This document shows positions 10,133-20,285 of a stretch of 64,000 nt of DNA, one piece after another (the stretch's first letter is position 1; every line of letters begins with the position of its first letter). The notes under the pieces were generated by a model. The model saw only the letters and a list, made by a program, of their open reading frames with translations. It did no database searches and was not told where the DNA came from. The translations under genes were made by a program, and so were the position numbers. Source of the DNA: Trichobilharzia regenti (taxonomy: Eukaryota; Platyhelminthes; Trematoda; Strigeidida; Schistosomatidae); NCBI GenBank assembly GCA_944472135.2, contig OX235262.1, positions 170,933,509 to 170,997,508 of the forward strand, written 5' to 3'.

Positions 10133-10530
10133 CTCGTCCCCCCGTCAAATACGTGCGACTGAAGTCGGCTTGATCTACTTGGTGCAGGCGTCATCGTTGG
10201 CTTGTCTCGCTGTATCCATTTCTGGAGCTCGCTGACGTTCACGCGCCTCTCATTGTTCGCCATTGCGACTGTGTCTGCGTAACCCCATCTCGAAGTGACC
10301 ATATATGGTCCTTCCCACTTTGGAAACTGTTTGCCTGACCCTGTCGAACATTCGTCCATACTTCGGCCCACACCTTCATATGCTGCTTTCGCCCAACCTC
10401 CCAGCAGCGTCTCAAGTAGCAGCTCCATCGCTGACAGATCTTGAACGCCACTCAACTGCGCAGAAGCCTTGAAGTCCTGCCCGAAGATCCATATGTCTCC
10501 ATCAAAAACTGCAGGGTATAGGCTTTTCAT
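10111..10530 (-). CDS. Residual gag-pol fusion frame of the miniature LTR element
   Basis: A 139-residue frame starts 'MKSLYPAVFDG' just after the primer-binding site and stops inside the 3' LTR. Its second half holds 'KWEGPYMVTSRWG' and 'ERRVNVSELQKWI', which fit the C-terminal GPY/F module of Ty3/gypsy integrases (WxGPYxV ... VNVxxLxxW). The first half is probably the gag start, so the frame looks like a deletion joining gag to the integrase end. A longer reading from 10623 would begin in the 5' LTR. Protease, RT, RNase H and the integrase catalytic core are absent. Whether it is translated is unknown. Confidence 0.6.
   Translation of the reverse strand: MKSLYPAVFDGDIWIFGQDFKASAQLSGVQDLSAMELLLETLLGGWAKAAYEGVGRSMDECSTGSGKQFPKWEGPYMVTSRWGYADTVAMANNERRVNVSELQKWIQRDKPTMTPAPSRSSRLQSHVFDGGTSVVRAGC
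10133..10143 (-). promoter_or_regulatory. Polypurine tract of the LTR element
   Basis: Minus strand GGGGGGACGAG abuts the TGTGGTG start of the 3' LTR, the expected place for the plus-strand DNA primer. Confidence 0.65.
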
Positions 10531-10534
10531 TTGT

Positions 10535-10552
10535 CGGTAGGCAGCGACACCA
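10535..10552 (-). promoter_or_regulatory. Primer-binding site of the LTR element
   Basis: Minus strand TGGTGTCGCTGCC..., two bases inside the 5' LTR, complementary to a tRNA 3' end ...GGCAGCGACACCA. I cannot assign the tRNA without a tRNA catalogue. Confidence 0.7.
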
Positions 10553-10554
10553 AA

Positions 10555-10873
10555 TGTAACAACAGAAGACAAGGGCCAGGCAACAGATCGTTTTATTATG
10601 AAAATCAACACGTATTTATACATATTTCAGACAACATTATTATAGACCAGCGCAGTCATCTGATTGGTTGTTTAGGTAGACAAACGCAGGCTTCTGATTG
10701 GTTGTTTCGGGATTCCTTGACAAACAGAGTTCTCTATCTGCGAATCATATTTTGCCACGTTAACTTCGCTGTGATTGGTTGTTGATTCAGCCTTGTTCAC
10801 GGCCCATATTAGTGACCTAGACCTTAACGTAGATTAGTGCCAACCAATCGGCTAGCAGCCTGCTCTCACCACA
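10555..10873 (-). repeat. 5' LTR of the miniature element (319 bp)
   Basis: Same length as, and by reading identical to, 9814-10132. As the 5' LTR of a minus-strand element it would carry the promoter. The repeated CCAAT-like motifs (sense AACAACCAATCA) are the only regulatory signal I can point to. Confidence 0.9.
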
Positions 10874-10954
10874 CAGGTATAGAATTTTCAGCATGGTAGC
10901 CCATCGGTAGCCCAAATTTCGCAGGCCGACCATAGATATCCGGAAACTGTCCTT

Positions 10955-11150
10955 CAATGGATCGGGTCCCAGTGGCTCAATGGTCAACGAGCTCACCTTT
11001 TGACCATTGAGTCCTGATTTCGAACCCTGGAGTTGGGTGCGTACTGCTGATGAAGTGTCCCAAACTAGGACGAAGCAGCTGTGAGGTACTCCCAGTTTTT
11101 CCAGTGGTTCTCTAACCGATGTCAGCTCATGATGAAATCCTCCGTTTTAA
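10955..11150 (+). mobile_element. SINE2 copy, hammerhead damaged
   Basis: The head is 'ggatcgggtcccagtggctc', followed by a B-box-like 'ttcgaaccctgg', and the tail is 'tgtcagctcatgatgaaatc'. The hammerhead region at 11041-11090 has an inserted base after CTGATGA and GAAG instead of GAAA, so cleavage is not expected. It directly follows the SINE3 fragment. Confidence 0.75.
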
Positions 11151-12250
11151 ATGTTTTATTTTGTTCAGCTTGTGTATGTAAATAACTAAAAACTCTATGA
11201 CATAAAATGGATTTAAGCTATTTCTACAAAAGCTGGTCTCATTTCCTTAATCAAGAAGAAATGAACACCCCTGCTTTTTAACCCTGTCTATCTCTCCACA
11301 TATATTTTAAAGGCATGTTATCATGTCTCAATTCGATTGTAATTTATATAACTGCCAATTAGATAAACAACCTACTTCCTTGTAATTATAATTCTAAATT
11401 CTCTTTCTTAATACTATAAGCAACGTTTTGTTTTTAAACATTCCGCTTAGCAATTTTGTAATAGGAAATTAATTCCATGGATTAAAAAATTTGGGGGATT
11501 AGAGAAAACATTCATTCGAAATTCATTCACCTAACCTAACCAAATCTAATCTAATTCTAATCTAATTACCATTATTCTGTTCCATACAGTCATGGCTGTT
11601 GTTTAAGAAGGGGAAAATTTAAATTTATGCCGGGTTTTGTATTTATTTCCCTAACCCCTTTTATTTCCCCTCATCATCTCCCTGATAACTAATATAATAA
11701 TAATAGTAATAACTGCTATTATTATTAATATTATTGAACATGTATGCTGAAAATGTCTTCAACAAAAAATGTCCCCTCAACAATGTGGACTAGAGGAGAA
11801 ACAACATTCTCTCCTATCCACAGGTAGTATAATTCATTTATTCGTTTTCTCTTAAGGCATTTGTATTTCACTCTCTAATTCCTTTCATCTGCCTTAAATT
11901 CTCTTTCCAATCCTATTTATCTGCAACATTCCAATGTACATATATACACGCATGAATATACATTCACATGTTCGTGTATGTTATCATGTTTTCTGCAAAA
12001 AAAAGTTTGATTTTTCTGCTCTTTCGTTTAGTAGAAGAAAACACGGACTTGATGATTTGTTTTATTTTTTCCCTTGTTTTTCTTACACATGTCAACCTAC
12101 ATGTTGCCGAACTGATATGAATATGTTTCATATGGAAAGAAAAAGTATCCTTTTGTTATTATTATTATTCGCTGTATGTGTTTAAAACCAATGAAATTAT
12201 CATAGATTTGTTGTGTATAAATGTCTTTAGGGATGATGAATTAAAATTAT
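11151..12250. other. Unassigned A+T-rich stretch with an AAT microsatellite
   Basis: It contains an (AAT)n-like tract with an inverse (ATT)n near 11695-11735. The open frame at 11934-12185 is low complexity, with no recognisable domain. I see no other feature. Confidence 0.4.
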
Positions 12251-12254
12251 TACT

Positions 12255-12590
12255 TTTCGGTTGTTGATGGCTCGCAGTGGTATCCAGGATGCGTTATCCC
12301 ACTATGCATCACTTGGGCTACTACAGCCACCTCTTGTGGAACAGGTCAGTTTAGATTTTCCTGTCGATTGATGTAAATCCAGATGACGAGTTTCAAAGAG
12401 GACGAAATGCGCATCTTCGACTCCACTACTAGTTACCTACCAACAACCAATTGAATTGGAGTTACATAAATAGACATTGGAGAAGCATCTGCACAAGGAG
12501 CCAACATGCCAGCCTCTGATCGAGCACTTTGGTCCAATAAATCAATGAGAAAATCTAAACTAACTTAAATATTCAAGTTAGTGTGGGAAT
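12255..12590. mobile_element. SMalpha-type SINE, inverted composite
   Basis: From left to right: a minus-strand hammerhead remnant ('cagtggtatccaggatgcg') and tRNA-like piece ('cacttgggctactacagcc'), then a plus-strand hammerhead at 12377-12421, then a block 'aagcatctgcacaagg' and 'gagcactttggtccaat'. The same composite order is found at 19890-20285, so it spread or formed repeatedly. It is the schistosome SMalpha type by ribozyme sequence. Confidence 0.65.
12377..12421 (+). ncRNA. Degenerate SMalpha hammerhead
   Basis: 'gatgacgag' and 'gacgaaatgcgcatc' preserve much of the fold, but the first core base is A (ATGACGA instead of CTGACGA) and helix I is mismatched (AATCCAG against CTTCGAC). 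Cleavage is unlikely. Confidence 0.6.
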
Positions 12591-12649
12591 TAATTAAAAT
12601 AGATTACGTAGTTCAGCAAAGAGGCTCTTTTTGCTGAAGCTATTCTCCT

Positions 12650-13480
12650 CCTTAGCTATACAATCGCATATTTATATATCCAGTTTTTTCATGAAGGAGG
12701 GCAGCAACAAAAGTGATGAGTTCTCACAAACATATATTTAAAAAAAATGGATACTGAACAAAGAGTACTCTTTTCGATAAATTCATCATCAGGCTCTACA
12801 GTTATACATACATTATAGTGAATAGTGTTACGAACGACATTAATGCTGTTTAAATAACATCGAATCAATAATATTGATAGATTACAGCTGAATCGCATCA
12901 ACATAAAATAACCTTAATGTCAGAATATTTAGGAAGGATAATATAACAAATTCATCAGTTTATAGTTTCTACTGAAGGCAGGAGCAATAGTAGGGGCTGG
13001 ACTTGCTTCTTTTGAATACAAAGCTCCGGTTGTTTGAGACGAATTGCAATAGCCTCTGCTGTTTGGAGCCTGTGGTGCTTCGATGTTTTTGGCAATTTAT
13101 TTGGCACCCGGTATAATATAGAGAAGGATTCATCTACGCTGGCTTTGTGGCCGGTTTGGACCAAATGGTTCAATATCGAGCTGTTAATGGTTTTAACTAC
13201 ACCTTTACTTAGCCATACTGTGAGATGTTCCTGAGCGATTACGAAAAATCAAGTTCCTAGGGAAACGGCCAATATAACTCGCTCCATCACAAGCGCAGTT
13301 GAATTGATAGATACAATTAGAAGTGACTAGTCTAGGTACTGCATCTTTCAGTCGAGGTAGCACCATCGGTCGTGTAGAGAATAAGACGTGTAGTTTGTCA
13401 GCATTAAAAGTTGTTTGAACTGATTTTCTGAATTTCTTTGCAATTATCTTGCTTGGTATATATGTATAATTGCTGTTAAG
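12650..13480 (-). pseudogene. PLE-Y copy: GIY-YIG endonuclease and 3' terminal region
   Basis: Minus-strand frames give 'TSNCIYQFNCACDGASYIGR' at 13250-13320 (GIY-YIG entry and YIG part), then 'MNHLVQTGHKASVDESFSI' and 'RLQTAEAIAIRLKQPELCIQ' at 12955-13173, the endonuclease C-terminus. A frameshift separates the two. A 3' terminal region with 'cctgatgatgaatttatcg' and 'aaaagagtactcttt' lies near 12750-12800. RT is not recognisable upstream. It is a dead copy. Confidence 0.8.
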
Positions 13481-13484
13481 ATTA

Positions 13485-14520
13485 ATCAGTGTACAAGAGG
13501 AGTTAAATAAGTACATTGGAGTTGCGTAGTCAGATGAATTATTTAGCGAACGAATTTTAATCAGAACGCATATAGGAATAAAAAAGAAAACATAAAATTG
13601 CATGAGAATTCTATAGAAATACAAGGGTAACAAGGAGTAAGAAAAACAGACAAACAAAAATCAAGTCAGTAGAAACAAAAAATGGTAAAATAATCTTCTT
13701 CTGTATTTAAAGCTCCTGTTTCACCTATCTGAATGGTCAGAGCTTCAGGAGTGCAAAGGAGACTAAAGCGTATTGCCTTTTGACTGGTTGTTTTTCACTG
13801 TGTAGATTACTTCGAAGGAGGCATTTATTGAGTTGGAATGACGCTTTAGGTCCATCACTTGCTGACTATTTCATGGTAAGCTATGAATATTGGTCGTTCA
13901 ACGTGTATCCTATCAACAGTGGTTCAAAAACACCATCCTATATGGTTGCGGAGGAACAGTTATGGCCTTATAAGGAGCTCGATAATCGAATACCTTGTCA
14001 AAGTGAGGTGACTTCAGAGAGGCCCACTAATTTTATCTCCCTCAAATGTCAGACTTACAGTTAGTTGTTGCTCGGGCAATATGTATTCCGTTTAACGTTT
14101 TTTTATAACTCACTTTTTAATCTTATGTTCTCTTGTTTCATAACAACCATTTTCCAGACGATTACTCATCACTCACCTGATTAGTTGTCAACCCTATTGA
14201 TTAAGTGTGTTCCTTATCTTTCAAGAATGATTGTCAAATATACACATTGATTTGCTTTGTTGCTAACTGACAGTAACCTTTGACCACTGGTGTCAATCTA
14301 CAGTGCATATGTAAATCCCTCTTAGATAACTGTACAGTTGTGAAAGGAAGTTACGAAGAGACATCTCTTCACTGACTCATATGTTCTTAATTACATGAAA
14401 TGGAAATTTTCCATGCTTTGAAGAAGGGATAACTTAAAAATACATGACAGTACAGTTATCTAGTGAAGTTTTACATAATTATATAAACAAACTGTCAGAA
14501 TATTTACAAGCCTAGATTTC
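13485..14520. other. Unassigned stretch
   Basis: The 94-residue frame at 13780-14064 has no recognisable domain and no match among the repeats here. I cannot call it a gene. No other feature is visible. Confidence 0.35.
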
Positions 14521-14524
14521 AGCA

Positions 14525-14935
14525 TACTTCTGTTCTAACTGGACACTAGTAACTAGTGTGACTTGTGTCTAATCATTTCTATGGTGCAGACTGAATTCTA
14601 TCAGTCAGGTTTGCAATGTGGCCACCATTCTAGGTAGCTCGCCCTCACTGTACACATTGATTTGATGACATTAGATAGTTGGAGACAATCGGCAGGAAGC
14701 CTCGCTTGACCTACGCTTCGTGCTAGTTGGCACTCAACAGTCAGCAAGGCGTATCTGCAACCCTGAAGTAACTCATGTCCCTTCAGTGGTAACGTCTCTT
14801 TAACTGCAGCATTGGGTGAAGCGGTTTCGAATTTCAGAAGGAATTTGATCTCCTTCAAGGAGGTTGCAGATACGCCTTACTGACTAGTGAGTGCCAACTA
14901 GCACGAAACCTAGGTCAAACAAGGCTTCCTATGGC
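14525..14935 (+). mobile_element. SINE-Z copy with inverted 3' piece
   Basis: The 5' part reads 'tggacactagtaac', 'gcagactgaattctatcag' and 'aagtttgc'-like sequence as in other copies. Then a minus-strand tail piece (14675-14765, 'gcgtatctgcaacc' at its end) faces the plus-strand tail (14865-14925, starting 'ggttgcagatacgcc'). The two tail pieces form an inverted repeat of about 55 bases. Confidence 0.65.
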
Positions 14936-14940
14936 CGATT

Positions 14941-15135
14941 TTTATTTTTGATTACAGCTTGATTCCACACTGTATTTTTGGTACAAGTATGGAATTTTTA
15001 GCGTGGATATCGGTAGCCCAAAATTCGCAGGCTGACCATAGATATCAGGTGTGCGTCGGCGTGGGCTCGAACCCCAGACCATGTGCATGGTAGGCGAGAG
15101 TCCTAACCACTATGCGTCGGTGGCACAGTGGTTAG
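14941..15135 (-). mobile_element. SINE3 copy plus inverted head stub
   Basis: The minus strand carries a full SINE3: tRNA-like head ending at 15112 (A-box-like 'gcatagtggttagg', B-box-like 'ggggttcgagccc'), body 'ggctaccgatatcc' and tail 'gtgtggaatcaagctgtaat'. At 15113-15135 a second head begins on the plus strand ('gcgtcggtggcacagtggtt'), making an inverted repeat CCTAACCACT ... AGTGGTTAGG. Confidence 0.75.
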
Positions 15136-15139
15136 GATT

Positions 15140-15610
15140 GCCTCCAACTATCTCCTTATACTTCTTTTCTGTTAAGAACGACTTCTTTCGCAGTACCTAA
15201 CTACTTTTCATAATGATGCTTTAATTGATGAGACAACTTAACATAACATATAACATAACATAAGCTTTATTCCAAACTTCAAACAATTTCGCCTTTAACT
15301 GTTTGTTGTACAAGTCCAAGTTATATTTCCTCACTTCTTAAAGGTTTATTAACTGAGTCTATTTAGGGCCGGTTGAGTAGTAGGATGGAAGACAAACCAG
15401 TCCCTGTTCAAAATAATGAATGATTGTTATTATTTTATTGATAAATAATGATGAATAATAAATAATAAATAGGTCTCTTTTTCAGTACTGAAACCAATTC
15501 TTTTCGGGGACAGATGTTCATAAAATGTTTGCTACTCATGTCTGCTATTTAGCAAGAGAATAAATAAACAGCTAACAGATGTCAAGACACCATGATTCAA
15601 GACATATATA
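15140..15610. other. Unassigned stretch with ATAAC tandem repeat
   Basis: A short tandem tract, 'taacataacatataacataa', lies at 15238-15262, and AAT-rich runs lie near 15450-15470. Nothing else is recognised. Confidence 0.4.
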
Positions 15611-15615
15611 AAACA

Positions 15616-15678
15616 AATCATTACCTCAGAAGTTTTTAACCGAAGGTTATGTAAAAACTTCTGAGAGGTTCTAATGAT
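15616..15678. repeat. Stable isolated hairpin
   Basis: The left arm AATCATTACCTCAGAAGTTTTT and the right arm AAAAACTTCTGAGAGGTtctaATGATT are complementary apart from small bulges. The loop contains AACCgaaGGTT, which could form an inner stem. No Rfam class is recognised. Confidence 0.6.
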
Positions 15679-15799
15679 TATTCATGAACAGTGGGGGCCA
15701 CTATATAAGACATGTGGACACACACTCACCTATCTCACCGGATGGTGGTGATGCTATATATCTCAATTTAACAGAGATTATAATTCATAAGTCCTTGGA

Positions 15800-15880
15800 T
15801 TCTGCGTCGTTGGCTGAGTGGTGAATATACTCGCCAAAGGACGTTGTGATGCTGGGTTTCATCCCTTATTGGCTTTTCAG
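15800..15880 (+). repeat. tRNA-like SINE head fragment
   Basis: 'cgtcgttggctgagtggtga' and 'gctgggtttcatccctta' resemble A-box and B-box regions of the SINE heads in this window. No acceptor pairing or intact anticodon arm supports a functional tRNA. Confidence 0.4.
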
Positions 15881-16590
15881 TGCTCAATGTCAAAGACTGC
15901 TGCTCGATGCTTCCTGATTATTCATAATTTGCCAACTAACATAAGTTCATCACAAAATTCACCTTGTAATCAATTAAGTTCCTCTTAATCAATAGTTGAA
16001 ATGTAAGCATGTGTTTTATGGTTGCCTGTTCAATATGCTTCACATATGAACATACTAGCATAGATCATTCTTTCATGGTCACTATTCATGATACCAGAAC
16101 CTAGGAAATCTCAATTATTCATTGAACAACTGTTAAATAATGGAGGTGATGTTTGGCGGCCTGCTTAAATCACTGGGCTACCTCAAAATCTGCTATCCAT
16201 CAAAATGTATCGTGTTTACTCCGCCGTTTCATATTGTTTTAATGATCTAATTACCACAAAAAAGCAATTCGTACTTACACACAATTTCAAATAGGTTTCT
16301 ACTTAACACTTAGAATTTTCCGAGGAAAATAGTGGGAGAACCTTGAGAAGTAGTATTACAGCTAGCTTCAGATGGAACGATGTCGTTTCAGTTGATGTAC
16401 TTTAGGTTGTCATATTATTTGAAGTTTCTGAACAAGGAGTAAATATGTTGCATTGAAACTCGATGAAAATTCCGTAATGTGTATAAACTTTCTTTTCTGA
16501 ATAAAACTATCATTATTATTAGTGGCACAGACAGATTTCAAACCCATAGAGAGTAGTCTTTCCTCTAGATGTGAATAGCTTTTATTGTAC
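15881..16590. other. Unassigned stretch
   Basis: The short open frame at 16410-16637 is not conserved with anything I recognise. No repeat or RNA gene is seen. Confidence 0.35.
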
Positions 16591-16594
16591 AGGA

Positions 16595-16765
16595 CCCTTG
16601 GATCGCGTCCTAATGGCTTAATGGTCAACGAGCTCACCTTATAACCAGGCGGTTCTGGGTTCGAACTCCGGTGATGAATACTGACTAGGAAGAAATTGCT
16701 GAAGAGTACTCCCAGGTTTTCCAGTGGATCTTCATCCGATGTCAGCTAATGATGAACTCCTGTAA
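16595..16765 (+). mobile_element. SINE2 copy, hammerhead deleted
   Basis: The head 'ttggatcgcgtcctaatggc' and the B-box-like 'gggttcgaactccgg' are clear, and the tail 'gatgtcagctaatgatgaac' is present. Between them the ribozyme is shortened ('gatgaatactgactaggaag'), with no CTGANGA or GAAA pair. Confidence 0.7.
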
Positions 16766-16769
16766 CAAA

Positions 16770-17890
16770 CAAATCTACACACTAAAGTATAAAAGGCTGA
16801 CGGCACACTGTTTGAAAGGTTTGTTGAAATTTCAAATTATTGTTTATTTCATTCCTTAGATTCTGTTAAATTTCATATGCCTCATACAACATTAATCTTG
16901 CTGCTTTTCATGATGTTTCAACGTACTTTCAATTCTTCATCCTGATAATATTTTTAACTTCTTCGACGTCGTCAGTTATGACTGAAACAGGTGTAGGTGA
17001 AATACATATTTACTCAAGGAGCTTTATATCGGAATTTCAGTACTTCATATAGGTTAATTGTTTAACCAATAACTTCATTATACCCAGTTGAAGCTTACAA
17101 AACAAAACTGGCCTAGTTAACTCCATCTAAAACCAAAGAGGAATGCTACATAGGAAAATTTGAGGATAGACTGCTGCATGAACCGTAAGAGAGTTTGTAG
17201 TAATGCACCAAGCGAAACCCATGTCAGTTTCAAGTAGCTTAATATCTTAACTAGTCTGGGAATGATGCGATTTTAGGGAGAACATCGAATTCCATTAAAT
17301 TCTCGACTGGTGGACTTAGTTAAATAAGTATTAACTTACAAACATGTGGGACAATGAAAGACCTGGAAGAGAGTTTCTTTGGAATTCCATATCGTCAAGT
17401 TTCTTGTTATTCTCAGTCTTAGAGTTCAGTTAGTCATCAGCTATTGAAAAACTTTCGTATGAAACTTATTTTTATCCCGTGAAACTTTCACTCTTTACTC
17501 AGGGATATGCATGACAGAAACGTTCTGTACAAGCTTCAGACTGACACCTAAATGTCATCAGGTGTCTTAAAACCAATCAAAAAAAATTTGAAGACCATTA
17601 CCGTAAAGTAGGTTTCATCTTTGATAAAAACCCTCATTTCCAAGTACCAATCTGACTACTCATAAGTAGCTCAAAATGTTACTAACAATATTTGGAAAAT
17701 TGAATAATGCGGAAATATCAATGCTTACCGTTATTTGGATACCTTCTGAATGACTGTCTGTGCCTTAACTTCTGTAATAAAAACTTCCATAAACTGCACC
17801 AGTCCATGAACGGGACTACGAACCATCAGAACTGTGAAACTTGGAGTTAATTCAGCTGAAAATGATGACAGTCTGGGTGACTATAAAATA
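16770..17890. other. Unassigned stretch
   Basis: No recognisable frame, RNA gene or shared repeat was found. Confidence 0.35.
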
Positions 17891-17894
17891 ATTT

Positions 17895-18165
17895 GTTGAA
17901 TGGTGTCTATCGGTGGAGTGCAGGATGTGCATTTCGTCTTATTCAAGAGTCGTCACCCGGATACACCTGCATTTCACAGTGAGGGATTTTGTTCCAGCTT
18001 ATAGTCAAGCCCAGTGCTCCTCATTTAAAACGCCAAAGAGTTATCCAAAAGATTTGGGTCCTGAGAGTCAAGTCTTGTGCGATGGGTGTCAGTTATTATT
18101 TATTTTTAATTCAACTTTGAATTTTTTGTTGATTGATTGGACCGAAATGTTAGGCTTCTGATGAC
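17895..18165. mobile_element. SMalpha-type SINE, degenerate inverted composite
   Basis: The minus strand carries a hammerhead remnant at 17920-17962 (GTGACGA where CTGACGA is expected) and a worn tRNA-like head to about 18090. Then, on the plus strand, 'tgattgattggaccgaaatg' (18130-18150) resembles the 5' flank of SMalpha at 21150-21202 read the other way, so the copy again joins opposite orientations. Confidence 0.5.
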
Positions 18166-18319
18166 ATGTTGGATGCCAGTGCAAACGCTTGGACGCTGTT
18201 TGATGATTAGCTTTGATGTTCTCACTGAAGTATTTTTGAGTTGGCTCCACGATCGCCGATTCAGCCACTGGAATCCTATTAAATGACTCGTGGATTCTAA
18301 ATTCAGGTCCCATAGGCCG

Positions 18320-18415
18320 AATGGCCGACCATGGGGCCAGGTAAAAAGGACTGCAGTGGACAGATCAAAACTGCCAAAGTCCTACATTCTGCTTGAAACC
18401 CAAAGGAATAATAAC
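18320..18415 (+). mobile_element. RTE-type LINE 3' tip
   Basis: 'catggggccaggtaaaaagg', 'cctacattctgcttgaaacc' and 'caaaggaataataa' match the RTE 3' end (compare 63560-63650). Only the last 100 bases are left. Confidence 0.5.
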
Positions 18416-18419
18416 TCAA

Positions 18420-19885
18420 GGTTCTATTCTAGTTTGTACATTCTTATCCCGAAATTAGTGAGTAAAAAGGGGTCCAGGTATGTATTCGTTGATTGACATC
18501 TGGTAAACATTCCACGTGATTCCCCAAGGTTCGATGTTCGCCTAAACACTATTTGATTGAGCGACAGTCACATTTGATGGAGTTTAGCCTGTACATAACT
18601 TCTGAATTCTTCTGTTTGAACAATGTTTCTTCAAAAGAACACAGTTTGTTCTAAGCTGCATTTGTTTAACAGGGTCTAGTATTTTTATCCCAGATAATGT
18701 AAAAATACACACAGTTGTTTTCTATAGATTCTTGTTTTATTGGAATACCAAATTTTTGTCTATTAAAATTAGTTACCTCCGTATTGTTTTCTCATAAGTA
18801 GAATAACTTGTACAGCATTTAAAAGTCTCGGTGAGTTGAAATATCTTGGAGAAGTCATTGTTTGTCATCATGAGGGTTTTAGCCTGCAAATAAATTCAAA
18901 TCTTCTGAGCAGAGTTCTCACACTTTTATTATAGATAAAGTAAAAACGATGAAAAACTTCATTCATTTGGCTTGTTTTCATGTAAATGTGAACCTCAAGT
19001 TTCACACGTTTCACTATTTTAACAAGGATGTTCAAGAAGGCTAATAGAAAACTTCATACTGGTTTTTTAAAGAGATTTACCTCTATGGAAACAGTCCTTG
19101 TACAGCTTTAGGTATCTTGGCCTTACTCTCCTGTAAACCTACCCTGTGATCCATGGGCCTCTTACGTCATAATCATCATTTTAAGAGTTATTGTATTAAA
19201 CTCTCTTTTATGGTTTCAGTTGTCATACGATGTCCTCTGAGGTATTCTTTCACTTGTTTAAAGTGAAAGCTGACTGACAAACCAAGAATGATGAACGAGA
19301 ATTCATTTGCATTGTTTTAAAAGACATACGGTCCTCATTGCTTCATATTACCAAGTTTGTGTGCCAATTTAACAAAGAGCTTTTGACATAACATAAATTA
19401 GAGACCGTGTGACAGATTTCCACTTTTCTTGAGCAAACTAACCCACTACATACAGTGAGCTGGTGAATACAAATTTGAATGGAATGTTACCTAAACACCT
19501 TGGATTGAAACAGTATCAGACTTTTGTATAAATATGGCGGAGGCGCTAGTGATTCGTCAGTATCACCTCGAATTCTGCGTGGAGAAAAACTGTATTCAGT
19601 CTCTAACTGCACCATAGTCTTAAGCTTTTTCCTAACTTATCGCTTCTAATTTTAGTAGTTAATTCACTGTAATCACCCAAACGTGTTCCTTTTGTATACT
19701 TTACTGTTATTCCTGTCACTTTCATACTTATTACGTGGTGAATCAGACACGCTGATCCTCATCTAATAACACTTTTCACTTTGTCGAGAATCGAACTCTT
19801 AGTTTCATTGTATCACTGGCTATTACTTAAGTTTTATGTTTAGAAACCACTTCTGAGTAATCATATCATATCAGATATTCTTTAA
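18420..19885. other. Unassigned stretch, 1.5 kb
   Basis: I see no coding frame of note and no repeat shared with the rest of the window. It is a candidate for real unique sequence. Confidence 0.35.
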
Positions 19886-19889
19886 GTTA

Positions 19890-20285
19890 AGTGGTAGATG
19901 GTGACTAGCAGTGGAATCCAGGATGCGCATTTCGTCCTATTTGGGACTCGTCATCTGGATGTAACTGCATTCTGAAGGGAGTGATGATGTTTCCACCTAG
20001 GCTGGAACCCAGTGCCCATAATTTTGAACGCCAAAGCGTCATCCACTGGACAACTTGGGCTACGAGAGACACCTCTTGTGCAGCGGGTCATGTTTGCCCC
20101 AAAAAAGGACGAAATGCGCATCCTGGATTCCATCGCTAGTCACTATCCACCAAATAACTTCTAAATACATGCCCAGACATTGTGGAAGCATCTTCACAAG
20201 GAACTAACATGTCAACCTGAGAGTGAGCACTTTGGTCCCATCAATCGACGGGAAAATCTAAAATCGAATTAGATATTCTATATTC
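19890..20285. mobile_element. SMalpha-type SINE, inverted composite
   Basis: Minus strand: hammerhead at 19916-19960 and tRNA-like head to about 20085 ('caacttgggctacgagagac'). Plus strand: the 3' half of a hammerhead at 20107-20128 ('ggacgaaatgcgcatcctgg') that lacks CTGANGA. Then comes the shared block 'gaagcatcttcacaagga' and 'gagcactttggtccca'. The layout matches 12255-12590. Confidence 0.7.
19916..19960 (-). ncRNA. SMalpha hammerhead, one core change
   Basis: Helix I ATCCAG/CTGGAT, helix II GTCC/GGAC, core GAAA and helix III TGCGCA are all intact, but the core reads ATGACGA instead of CTGACGA. Because this C is part of the catalytic core, activity is expected to be weak or absent. Confidence 0.75.

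Larger units (their letters stand above)
9814..10873 (-). mobile_element. Young miniature Ty3/gypsy-type LTR element (TRIM-like)
   Basis: It is 1060 bp: two identical 319-bp LTRs around a 422-bp interior, flanked by a 4-bp duplication CAGG. On the minus strand the interior starts two bases after the 5' LTR with TGGTGTCGCTGCC, a primer-binding site for a tRNA ending in CCA. It ends with a polypurine tract, GGGGGGACGAG, directly before the 3' LTR. Most of gag and pol is missing, so movement would need proteins supplied in trans. Identical LTRs indicate recent insertion. Membership in the CsRn1/Boudicca group is possible but not shown. Confidence 0.88.
9765..10945 (-). mobile_element. SINE3 copy split by a miniature LTR element
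   Basis: The pieces 9765-9813 ('attacagcttggttccacac', 'tttttggtacagg') and 10874-10945 ('caggtatagaattttcagca', 'cgcaggccgaccatag') join into the minus-strand tail of a SINE3, as seen whole at 14941-15112. The gap is exactly the LTR element. The tRNA head is missing beyond 10945. Confidence 0.8.

Noticed and set aside
12750..12800. Hammerhead in the PLE-Y 3' block ('cctgatgatgaatttatcgaaa')
   Set aside because: CTGATGA and GAAA are both present, but the bases between them do not make a proper helix II and the position after the palindromic AAAGAGTACTCTTT is G, which is not a permitted cleavage base. It is noted only as a conserved motif.
13780..14064. 94-residue open frame as a host exon
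   Set aside because: There is no domain, no supportable splice sites, and no repetition elsewhere in the window.
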